Shown one piece after another: positions 34,709 through 40,702 of a stretch of 64,000 nucleotides of DNA (position 1 is the first letter of the stretch; every line of letters starts with the position of its first letter). Made by a program: the position numbers and the translations under genes. The DNA is from Oscillospiraceae bacterium (GTDB lineage Bacteria > Bacillota > Clostridia > Oscillospirales > Acutalibacteraceae), in the NCBI GenBank assembly GCA_015065975.1, contig SVPG01000002.1, positions 40,869-104,868 of the forward strand, written 5' to 3'. Under the pieces are notes generated by a model. The model had not been told where the DNA came from and searched no databases. It was given only the letters and a program-made list of their open reading frames with translations.

Positions 34709-34906
34709 TTATTTATTCATATGAGCGTTGAGCTTTGCGACCAGCTCGTCACAGTTTACGCCGTGAACTGCACAGGCCTGCTCGATCGACTCGCCTCTTG
34801 CAGAAGGGCAGCCGAGGCAATGCATTCCCATATCGAGGAAATAAGCAGCTGTGCTGCGATCCGCGTCAAGAACTTCGCCTATAATGGAATCTTTTGTAAC
34901 AACCAT
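34709..34906 (-). CDS. DUF1858 redox-disulfide domain protein
   Basis: 65-residue protein made only of the DUF1858 domain, which also occurs fused to hybrid-cluster proteins. The N-terminus ITGEV-like start (SIIGEVLDADRSTAAYFLDMGM) leads to a CLGC pair near residue 30 and a third Cys near 44. The CxxC may be redox-active or bind metal. Start has TTTGGAGG upstream. It has its own promoter and a following hairpin. Partner protein not identified. Confidence 0.88.
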   Translation of the reverse strand: MVVTKDSIIGEVLDADRSTAAYFLDMGMHCLGCPSARGESIEQACAVHGVNCDELVAKLNAHMNK

Positions 34907-34935
34907 TTTGATTACCTCCAAATTTAATTGTATAT

Positions 34936-34964
34936 ATTATAATTCCCAACCGTTTGATATGCAA
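34936..34964 (-). promoter_or_regulatory. Promoter for the DUF1858 gene
   Basis: -35 TTGCAT (34959-34964), 17-base spacer, -10 TATAAT (34936-34941) on the - strand. Confidence 0.8.
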
Positions 34965-35015
34965 CCCTTTTCGACCGAAAAATAATAAATTAACAAAATT
35001 TTATGTAACCCAATA

Positions 35016-35044
35016 GGAAAACGCCCCGGAAAAACCGAGGCGTT
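35016..35044 (-). terminator. Intrinsic terminator of the zinc-ribbon gene
   Basis: On the - strand AACGCCTCGG pairs with CCGGGGCGTT around five Ts, followed by TTCC. Confidence 0.82.
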
Positions 35045-35084
35045 AAAAAGCCGCAAATTATTCAGATCAATTCGTCAAGAATGA

Positions 35085-35366
35085 TTATGCTTCTTCTCCC
35101 CGTCTTTTGGCAAAGCACTCACTGCAGTAAACCGGACGATCCTCGCGCGGCTTAAAGGGAACCTTTGCTTCCTGGCCGCAATCAGCACAGGTTGCGATGA
35201 ACGTCTCGCGCTCAGGTCTGCCGGCATTCTTTCTTGCGTCGCGGCAAGCCTTGCAGCGCTGCGGCTCATTTACAAAGCCCTTGGAATCATAGAATTCCTG
35301 TTCACCGGCAGTGAAAATGAATTCCTGGCCGCAGTCCTTGCACATGAGAGTCTTGTCTTCGTACAT
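35085..35366 (-). CDS. Double zinc-ribbon protein
   Basis: 93-residue protein with four CxxC-type pairs: MCKDCGQEF near residue 9, RCKACRDARK near 38, TCADCGQE near 60 and YCSECFAKR near 81. Each half thus forms a zinc-binding unit with about 26 and 17 residues between pairs. This is the family often labelled zinc-ribbon or CxxC-x17-CxxC protein. Function unknown; nucleic acid binding is possible given the basic residues between pairs. ATG 35366 has CGAGGT upstream. The gene is preceded, on its presumed transcript, by a tRNA-like element (35401-35464). Confidence 0.85.
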   Translation of the reverse strand: MYEDKTLMCKDCGQEFIFTAGEQEFYDSKGFVNEPQRCKACRDARKNAGRPERETFIATCADCGQEAKVPFKPREDRPVYCSECFAKRRGEEA

Positions 35367-35400
35367 TGTTTTTACCTCGCTTTGGATAAATAAAATTTTT

Positions 35401-35464
35401 GCCCGGGACGGCATTGAGCCGTCTCCTTTGCTGCCGCAATGCTCTAACCATAAGCTACCGGGGC
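35401..35464 (-). ncRNA. tRNA-like element with shortened anticodon arm
   Basis: On the - strand a cloverleaf folds with these parts: 5' acceptor GCCCCGG, TA, a D-arm GCTT-ATGGTTA-GAGC with the usual GG, an A, a reduced arm TTGC-GGCA-GCAA, spacer AGGA, a T-arm GACGG-CTCAATG-CCGTC with TCAA at the conserved places, and 3' acceptor CCGGGC then A. The acceptor pairs with one bulged C. The anticodon arm is 12 rather than 17 bases with a four-base loop, so it cannot decode. No encoded CCA. It lies 34 bases upstream of the zinc-ribbon gene and 25 downstream of the sigma gene. Either a decayed tRNA gene or a structured leader. Confidence 0.6.
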
Positions 35465-35473
35465 GAATATAAC

Positions 35474-35487
35474 AACGGTCTCCCGTT
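35474..35487 (-). terminator. Short GNRA-loop hairpin after the sigma gene
   Basis: AACGG and CCGTT close a GAGA loop just after the sigma stop on the - strand, followed by GTTATATT. It is a weak terminator at best; read-through into the tRNA-like element is possible. Confidence 0.4.
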
Positions 35488-35489
35488 AT

Positions 35490-36068
35490 TTACGTTTTTT
35501 GTGTGCGTCGAAGCTTTTTTCTTGCACGGCTGAGAGCATTGTCCACAGCCTTCCCGGATATCTTCAGTTCCGAAGAAATCTCTTCATAGCTCATTCCTGA
35601 CATAAATCTGACAAACACGCCGTATTCCCGTCCGGAAAGGTTTTTCTCAAGAAACCTCGTCTGTTCATCGACATCCTCACGCAGAAGAAGCATAGTTTCC
35701 GGGTTCGCACTCAGATCGTCGGATCTGACTTCATCTGTCAGGTCAACGCACTCGTACATCAGACGGTTCTTTTCGCTCAGACTCTGTCTCAGAACGGATT
35801 TAATCCTGTTATCGATACAGACACCTGCGAAGGTTTTAAGCGCTGCGCCCTTCTCATCACTGTAGCACATAACCGCATCCAGCAACGCAAGAGCACATTC
35901 CTGCATAAGATCATCGGACTCCATACCTGCGGGCACATGCCTGATAACCTTGCTCATTATCAGTGGACGATATCTTTCGAGTATCTCGGAAAAGGCACGC
36001 TGATCATTATTCCCGGCGAGCTCTGCCAACTTCTCATCTGTGGCATTACTGTAATCACCAAAAAACAA
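35490..36068 (-). CDS. Sigma-70 family sigma factor (SigH-like size)
   Basis: 192 residues with region 2 (ILERYRPLIMSKVIRHVP, DDLMQECALALLDAVMCY, then KTFAGVCIDNRIKSVLR) and region 4 (REYGVFVRFMSGMSYEEIS, KAVDNALSRARKKLRR). The layout is like SigH/Spo0H of endospore formers, but identity as the sporulation factor is not proven. No ATG precedes the fold; TTG 36068 is the likely start, with GGGGAG 12 bases upstream. A clear promoter lies about 36 bases upstream of that start. Confidence 0.85.
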   Translation of the reverse strand: MFFGDYSNATDEKLAELAGNNDQRAFSEILERYRPLIMSKVIRHVPAGMESDDLMQECALALLDAVMCYSDEKGAALKTFAGVCIDNRIKSVLRQSLSEKNRLMYECVDLTDEVRSDDLSANPETMLLLREDVDEQTRFLEKNLSGREYGVFVRFMSGMSYEEISSELKISGKAVDNALSRARKKLRRTQKT

Positions 36069-36103
36069 AAAACAATCAACTCCCCATCGACCTATGCCCT
36101 TAA

Positions 36104-36132
36104 AGCATACACCTTAAAACAAACATTGTCAA
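36104..36132 (-). promoter_or_regulatory. Promoter for the sigma gene
   Basis: -35 TTGACA (36127-36132), 17-base spacer, -10 TATGCT (36104-36109) on the - strand. The gap 36133-36268 beyond it is A+T-rich with no feature I can support. Confidence 0.7.
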
Positions 36133-36268
36133 TATTTTTATTATTATATAATCAATAAATATTTTATAGACTTTTAAGTTATTTTGCCTTTTTTATACAA
36201 CAAACCGCAAAAAATTTCCTCATATTTTTTATCTATTCAAAATTTTTTCTCAAAACCTAAAAAAATCC

Positions 36269-36297
36269 TTGCATTTAAGAATAACTTATGATAATAT
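36269..36297 (+). promoter_or_regulatory. Promoter for rpmB
   Basis: -35 TTGCAT (36269-36274), 17-base spacer, -10 TAATAT (36292-36297) preceded by TG. Confidence 0.6.
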
Positions 36298-36352
36298 CTA
36301 TCTGTTGCTTAATTTGCTTAATATTATTTTTCCAATAAGGAGGTGCAGATTC

Positions 36353-36541
36353 ATGGCAAAATGCGAAATCTGCGGCAAGGGCGTTTCATTTGGTATTAAG
36401 GTTTCCCACTCACATCGTCGTTCTAACCGCGCATGGAAGCCCAACGTCAAGCGCGTTAAGGCTATCGTGGACGGCTCCCCCAAGAGAGTCTACGCCTGCA
36501 CCCGCTGCCTGCGTTCCGGCAAGGTCACACGTGCTGTCTAA
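36353..36541 (+). CDS. rpmB: 50S ribosomal protein L28 (zinc-binding form)
   Basis: 62 residues, full length. MAKCEICGKGVSFG begins the protein; cysteines C4, C7, C49 and C52 form a zinc-ribbon set, the C+ form of L28 rather than the zinc-free paralogue that some bacteria use under zinc starvation. Excellent AAGGAGGTG ribosome site seven bases before ATG. A longer upstream frame to 36269 is not used. Single-gene unit with promoter and terminator. Confidence 0.97.
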   Translation: MAKCEICGKGVSFGIKVSHSHRRSNRAWKPNVKRVKAIVDGSPKRVYACTRCLRSGKVTRAV

Positions 36542-36566
36542 GTTCGACAGAAATATGACTATTGAT

Positions 36567-36602
36567 AAGATGCCTGCTTAGCTGCGGCATCTTATTTTTT
36601 TA
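36567..36602 (+). terminator. Intrinsic terminator of rpmB
   Basis: AAGATGCC pairs with GGCATCTT around an 11-base loop, followed by ATTTTTTTAT. Confidence 0.93.
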
Positions 36603-36642
36603 TTGACTTATTTTTCCTTTTAAAATATTATATGTTTAATAA

Positions 36643-36651
36643 TGATATAAT
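36643..36651 (+). promoter_or_regulatory. Extended -10 for the L,D-transpeptidase gene
   Basis: TGATATAAT at 36643-36651, 28 bases before the GTG start. TTGACT at 36603-36608 is too far away to be its -35. Confidence 0.55.
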
Positions 36652-36678
36652 CAATTTACATATTGTGAGGTGTAGTCG

Positions 36679-37761
36679 GTGAACAACCCTAAAAGGAAAG
36701 GACTCGGCTTTTTCATTATATTTATATTACTCGCCGCTATTCTTACCGCGGCTTACTGCGTTCTCACAAAAAACGATCCCGTTTCACTGATAAACAAGGC
36801 ACGTGAGCTTTTTTCCTCTCCAAAGCCGGAAAATGTATTCATCGATAACACTCCCGTTTCCGAAAGCAGCGCTGTTGAAACATCAGTTTCAATAACAGAT
36901 GCACCTTCCGAGACCTCAGCTCATTCAACAACTCCGGCAACTTCTCAGTCAACGCAAACGTCCGTTTCAACCACACAGACATCGGTCACTTCAACCACAA
37001 AGAAGCCGTCGACCACTACCACAATCTCGGTCAACGCGCCGAAAGTACCGGGCTCAAACAACGCCTATGTATATCAGCCCAATTATGTAGCTCCGTATTA
37101 TATTGTAGTTTACACCGGCAGTCAATCCGTTGTTGTTTACGGCAAGGACAGCGACGGCTATTATAATAAGGTAATAAAGTCATTCACCTGTTCCACAGGC
37201 AAGGCATCAACCCCGACAAGAACGGGACTCTATTCAATAATAAGACAATACCGCTGGCGCCTTCTTATGGGCGGCGTTTACGGTCAGTATTCCAGCGGTT
37301 TCAGCAATTCATATCTCTTTCATTCGGTTCTTTACAAAAAGACTGACGAAAGCACTCTCAAGCATGCATCATACGATAATCTCGGCAAAGCCGCATCTCA
37401 CGGCTGCGTCAGACTCTGTGTCCGAGACGCAAAGTGGATATACGAAAACTGCCGTATCGGCACTCAGGTACACGTTGTAAAAGCTTCGGGCCCCGCAGGG
37501 TCTCCCCTGCCCAAGCGCAATACTGCCGCCGCCTACGCAGGCTGGGATCCGACCGATCCAAACCCGTTAAGCCCGTACAACACTATTCCATCAACCACCA
37601 CTACTACGACAACTACAACGACTGCTGCAGCAACTACCACTGCAACCACCACAACAACAGCATCTTCAAGTACCTCTCCCGCACAGACCACCGCAACCGA
37701 TTCTCAAACGACAACTGTAACTTCCGTGCAGCCGACCACCGAGCAATCAGCTGCAGAATAG
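36679..37761 (+). CDS. L,D-transpeptidase (YkuD domain), membrane-anchored
   Basis: 360 residues from GTG with GAGGTG seven bases before it. An N-terminal membrane anchor (about 8-29) is followed by a Ser/Thr-rich stalk (about 55-120). The YkuD catalytic domain (about 135-275) contains SHGCVRL with nucleophile C243 and His 241. A second Thr-rich tail (about 300-350) ends the protein, with runs of consecutive Thr. It should cross-link or modify peptidoglycan outside the membrane. The Thr-rich stretches look like the spacers of the cohesin-like proteins at 25.6-30.2 kb, perhaps glycosylated. Confidence 0.92.
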   Translation: MNNPKRKGLGFFIIFILLAAILTAAYCVLTKNDPVSLINKARELFSSPKPENVFIDNTPVSESSAVETSVSITDAPSETSAHSTTPATSQSTQTSVSTTQTSVTSTTKKPSTTTTISVNAPKVPGSNNAYVYQPNYVAPYYIVVYTGSQSVVVYGKDSDGYYNKVIKSFTCSTGKASTPTRTGLYSIIRQYRWRLLMGGVYGQYSSGFSNSYLFHSVLYKKTDESTLKHASYDNLGKAASHGCVRLCVRDAKWIYENCRIGTQVHVVKASGPAGSPLPKRNTAAAYAGWDPTDPNPLSPYNTIPSTTTTTTTTTTAAATTTATTTTTASSSTSPAQTTATDSQTTTVTSVQPTTEQSAAE

Positions 37762-37852
37762 AATTTCCTTGTATATTATTCACATTACATATTCATATTG
37801 CAAATCCGCTTTGTTGTTAAGGCACAACTTATCGTTTTTCGATAAATAATCA

Positions 37853-37881
37853 TTGACAAACAAGATGCCGCATGATAAAAT
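37853..37881 (+). promoter_or_regulatory. Promoter for the gene at 37965
   Basis: -35 TTGACA (37853-37858), 17-base spacer, -10 TAAAAT (37876-37881) with TG at 37873-37874. A small TTATCG/CGATAA hairpin lies just upstream (37829-37844). Confidence 0.75.
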
Positions 37882-37964
37882 TTACATAATAAATCGTGTA
37901 AGTGCGTTTTATGACAACAAATGCGGAGGTATGTTTCCGATCACATCGGAACGAAACATCTGAT

Positions 37965-38300
37965 ATGTCTACTGTATTTTCTGCTGCTCTGCTCAGTCTC
38001 AACCATATAGCATCTGCTGTCATAGGTATCGCTCAGCGAATCGGGCAGAACGAAGAATTCGAGCTCAGCAACGACTCCGAGTCGGTATTCTGCGGCGGTC
38101 TTCGCTATGAGTACATAGGATACTGCGATGGCGGCGTTTTTCCTTCGTTTATATATGAAGACGCAGAACCCGGAAAACGTCTCGGTCATATCTGCAATGA
38201 CAAAAGCATACGCGTATGGCAGCTTGATACCCCGAAAGACGATTTTATTCTGGTTGGCGCTTCGTGCGACTGTGCGGATATTTACCGTCTTGCAAGATAA
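37965..38300 (+). CDS. Small protein of unknown function
   Basis: 111 residues from ATG 37965. No signal peptide or clear motif; the N-terminus (MSTVFSAALLSLNHIASAVIG) is amphipathic and the rest is of mixed strands with a CxC pair near residue 100. The GCGGAGG site at 37923-37929 precedes another ATG (37931) that opens a ten-codon frame ending at 37963, one base before ATG 37965. A hairpin TCCGAT/ATCGGA lies inside that frame. The main start may thus depend on translation of the short leader. Earlier in-frame starts at 37902 and 37911 lack sites. Confidence 0.6.
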   Translation: MSTVFSAALLSLNHIASAVIGIAQRIGQNEEFELSNDSESVFCGGLRYEYIGYCDGGVFPSFIYEDAEPGKRLGHICNDKSIRVWQLDTPKDDFILVGASCDCADIYRLAR

Positions 38301-38309
38301 ATACATTCA

Positions 38310-38341
38310 AACCGACTGACAATGTCAGTCGGTTTTTTTAT
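38310..38341 (+). terminator. Intrinsic terminator
   Basis: AACCGACTGAC pairs with GTCAGTCGGTT around a three-base loop, followed by TTTTTT. Confidence 0.95.
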
Positions 38342-38464
38342 AAAATCATCACATAATCATTTATTTTAACTCCTTTTTACTATTGCACAATCTCAAATTA
38401 TATAGTAAAATAATCAACAGTCTTTTCATCGAAACGATGAATTAAAATCTAGGAGGTAAAACCC

Positions 38465-39394
38465 GTGAAAAAATTCCCTAAGATTCTTTCTATCCTTCTT
38501 GCACTCTTGCTTTTCGTAACAGCAGCTATGCCTGTATTTGCTACAGAAGATGCCGCAGCTGTTGACACACCGCTTATCGACACCACTACCGCTGTATCCG
38601 ATTCCTCCGTATCTTCCATCACATCTGTTCCTCTGAGAAACTATGTTTTTGAAGATTTCGGCGTTTCCATCTCTCTTCCCGATGACGGAAGCTACCTTAC
38701 TGCAAACGCAAACGAGGCTGAGATTTATTCCGTAATCGGTGTCGGTCTTGCAGGTATGCTCGAGAACGGATATCTTGTTTATCCCTGCACTTACGACGGC
38801 GTTATGTTCTCTTTCACAGTTGAGGAAAACATCTATTCGCTCAACGTCGACGATTATTCCGATCTCTCTTCCGAGAAGAAGCAGGAAATGATCGACGCTG
38901 CAAACGGCTACAACCTCACCAGCGGTTTCTCCGATGTCCGTTTTGTCACAATCAACGGTCACGATTTCTTTGTAAACTGCAACTTCTATGATTACTACGG
39001 CGTTTATCAGTACACCTATGTCACTGTTGTTGACGGTGTAAAGTATCAGTTTGAAGCAGTTTCTTACGAGGAGATCACTGCTGAAGAGGCAACATATATC
39101 GAAGAGATGATCGTCGGTTCCATCAAGATCGACAAGCAGAGCTATTCCGGCGGTTTTGCAAACGGACTCTCCACTCTCGATATTCTTGCTATCATCGCTA
39201 TCGCTCTTCTCCTTATAATTGTCGGCTTCCTTACCTTCTTCATCATCCGTTTCAACGCATTCTCCAAGGCAGCAGGCAGCTCCTTCAACATCATCGGCTT
39301 CAATATGCCCCCCAAGTCCTATGACGATGACGACGAGGACGAGGATTTTGATGACGAAGATGAAGACGAAGACGAGGACGAGGACGAGGAATAA
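38465..39394 (+). CDS. Secreted/membrane protein with acidic cytoplasmic tail
   Basis: 309 residues. Signal peptide (1-26, ending AAMPVFA), an external domain (about 55-225) and a membrane helix (about 237-262). A cytoplasmic tail ends in a run of Asp and Glu (about 285-309). The external domain has the pattern of a DcrB/PsbP-like fold: a phrase FGVSISLPDD, then YTYVTVVDGVKYQFE and a final helix EATYIEEMIVGSIKI. The anti-sigma-like protein at 3683-4912 has the same order of elements. Good AGGAGG before ATG. Single-gene unit. Function unknown. Confidence 0.7.
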   Translation: MKKFPKILSILLALLLFVTAAMPVFATEDAAAVDTPLIDTTTAVSDSSVSSITSVPLRNYVFEDFGVSISLPDDGSYLTANANEAEIYSVIGVGLAGMLENGYLVYPCTYDGVMFSFTVEENIYSLNVDDYSDLSSEKKQEMIDAANGYNLTSGFSDVRFVTINGHDFFVNCNFYDYYGVYQYTYVTVVDGVKYQFEAVSYEEITAEEATYIEEMIVGSIKIDKQSYSGGFANGLSTLDILAIIAIALLLIIVGFLTFFIIRFNAFSKAAGSSFNIIGFNMPPKSYDDDDEDEDFDDEDEDEDEDEDEE

Positions 39395-39424
39395 TCATCC
39401 TTCATTCGAATAGTATCAGACTTA

Positions 39425-39457
39425 ACACCGGCAGACCTGCGTCTGCCGGTGTTTTTC
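39425..39457 (+). terminator. Intrinsic terminator
   Basis: ACACCGGCAGAC pairs with GTCTGCCGGTGT around a four-base loop, followed by TTTTCGTT. Confidence 0.95.
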
Positions 39458-39571
39458 GTTCTCTTTTCCCATATATATGCCACCACAAATTTTTTCGTCA
39501 TTTTTCTGCTATATATTGTGTTTTTTTCTTTTCTGTGTTATTATCTATAATAATGGAAAGGACTGAACGAA

Positions 39572-40702
39572 ATGCGTATTCTTAAAATAGTACATACGGC
39601 CGATCTTCACCTCGGCTCATGTTTTACATCTACACCCGAAATTGCTGCTCAGCGCAAGGCTGAACAGCTTGATACACTGCGTTCAATTGTCGAGATGTGC
39701 CGCGAGAATTCTTCCGATGCTCTGCTCATCGCGGGAGACCTCTTTGACTCGATGCGCGTTGAACCTCAGCTTGTAGCGGAGGTTCAGGATATCCTCGGTT
39801 CATGCGACGCAAAGGTATTCATCTCCCCGGGCAACCACGACCCCGCCGCTCCCGACTCCTGTTATATGGACGAGGGCTGGCCCGAGAACGTCCATATTTT
39901 CAAAGGCGGTCTCGAGAGAGTCGATCTCGAGGGCAAGAAGACAAGCATCTGGGGTCTCGGTTTCAGACATTCAATAGAGGTTGACAGTCTTCTGACCGAT
40001 TTCAAGCCCGACGACAATTATATAAACATTCTTCTCATGCACGCCGAGCTCGTTCCCGACGAAGCTTCCGAGAGCCGCTACAACCCCGTAACGAAAGAAA
40101 AACTTCTTTCGCTCGGTATGGATTACTGCGCACTCGGTCATATTCACAAGGCTCAGGCTGAGAAGGTCGGCGAATTCATGTACTGCAACTGCGGCTGTCC
40201 CGAAGGACGCGGTTTTGATGAACTCGGTGACAAGGGCGTATATTCAGGTCACGTCGGAAAAGGATTCGTTCACATGGAATTCGTTTCCACCTGCAACAGA
40301 AAATACGTCTCGGAAAGAGTCGATGTTTCGGGCTGTTCGGTCGTCTCCGAATTCTGCGATAAAATAATCGGTGCAATTTCAAAGAGTCAGGGCGACGATT
40401 ACAGAAACAACATCTATTCGCTCACTCTTATCGGTGCTCTTCCGAAGGGTATCATGCCCGACATCACGGCTATTTCCAAAAAGCTTATGGAGACGGTTCA
40501 TTATGTCCGGCTTACCGATATGACCACAACGGAGCTTGATATCAATGCTCTTATGAAGGACAACAGTCTCAGGGGTGCTTTTGTCCGCAATATCGTAAGC
40601 AAGATCGAGCGTGACGAGCGCGGACGCGACAAGTATCTTCGCGCTCTGCTCTACGGTCTGCGCGCTTTCGATGGGGAGGTTAAGATACATGAAGATAACT
40701 GA
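39572..40702 (+). CDS. SbcD/YhaO-like DNA repair metallophosphoesterase
   Basis: 376 residues of the calcineurin-like fold. Metal motifs in order: TADLHLG (near residue 8), AGDLFD (near 53), SPGNHD (near 88), LLMHAEL (near 155) and LGHIHKAQ (near 190). Expected to act as a nuclease subunit together with the ATPase encoded immediately downstream, as in Mre11/Rad50-type pairs; the domain order and small size match the YhaO type. ATG with GGAAAGGA upstream. Its end overlaps the ATPase start by 14 bases. Confidence 0.9.
   Translation: MRILKIVHTADLHLGSCFTSTPEIAAQRKAEQLDTLRSIVEMCRENSSDALLIAGDLFDSMRVEPQLVAEVQDILGSCDAKVFISPGNHDPAAPDSCYMDEGWPENVHIFKGGLERVDLEGKKTSIWGLGFRHSIEVDSLLTDFKPDDNYINILLMHAELVPDEASESRYNPVTKEKLLSLGMDYCALGHIHKAQAEKVGEFMYCNCGCPEGRGFDELGDKGVYSGHVGKGFVHMEFVSTCNRKYVSERVDVSGCSVVSEFCDKIIGAISKSQGDDYRNNIYSLTLIGALPKGIMPDITAISKKLMETVHYVRLTDMTTTELDINALMKDNSLRGAFVRNIVSKIERDERGRDKYLRALLYGLRAFDGEVKIHEDN

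Noticed and set aside
35401..35464. A functional decoding tRNA
   Set aside because: The anticodon arm is 12 bases with a four-base loop, and the acceptor has a bulge; no triplet can be shown at the anticodon position.
35490..36068. Naming the sigma factor sigH
   Set aside because: Size and regions fit, but the sporulation sigma cannot be distinguished from other group members without alignment.
39330..39392. Simple GAC/GAG repeat as a microsatellite or regulatory repeat
   Set aside because: It encodes the Asp/Glu tail in frame, directly before the stop.
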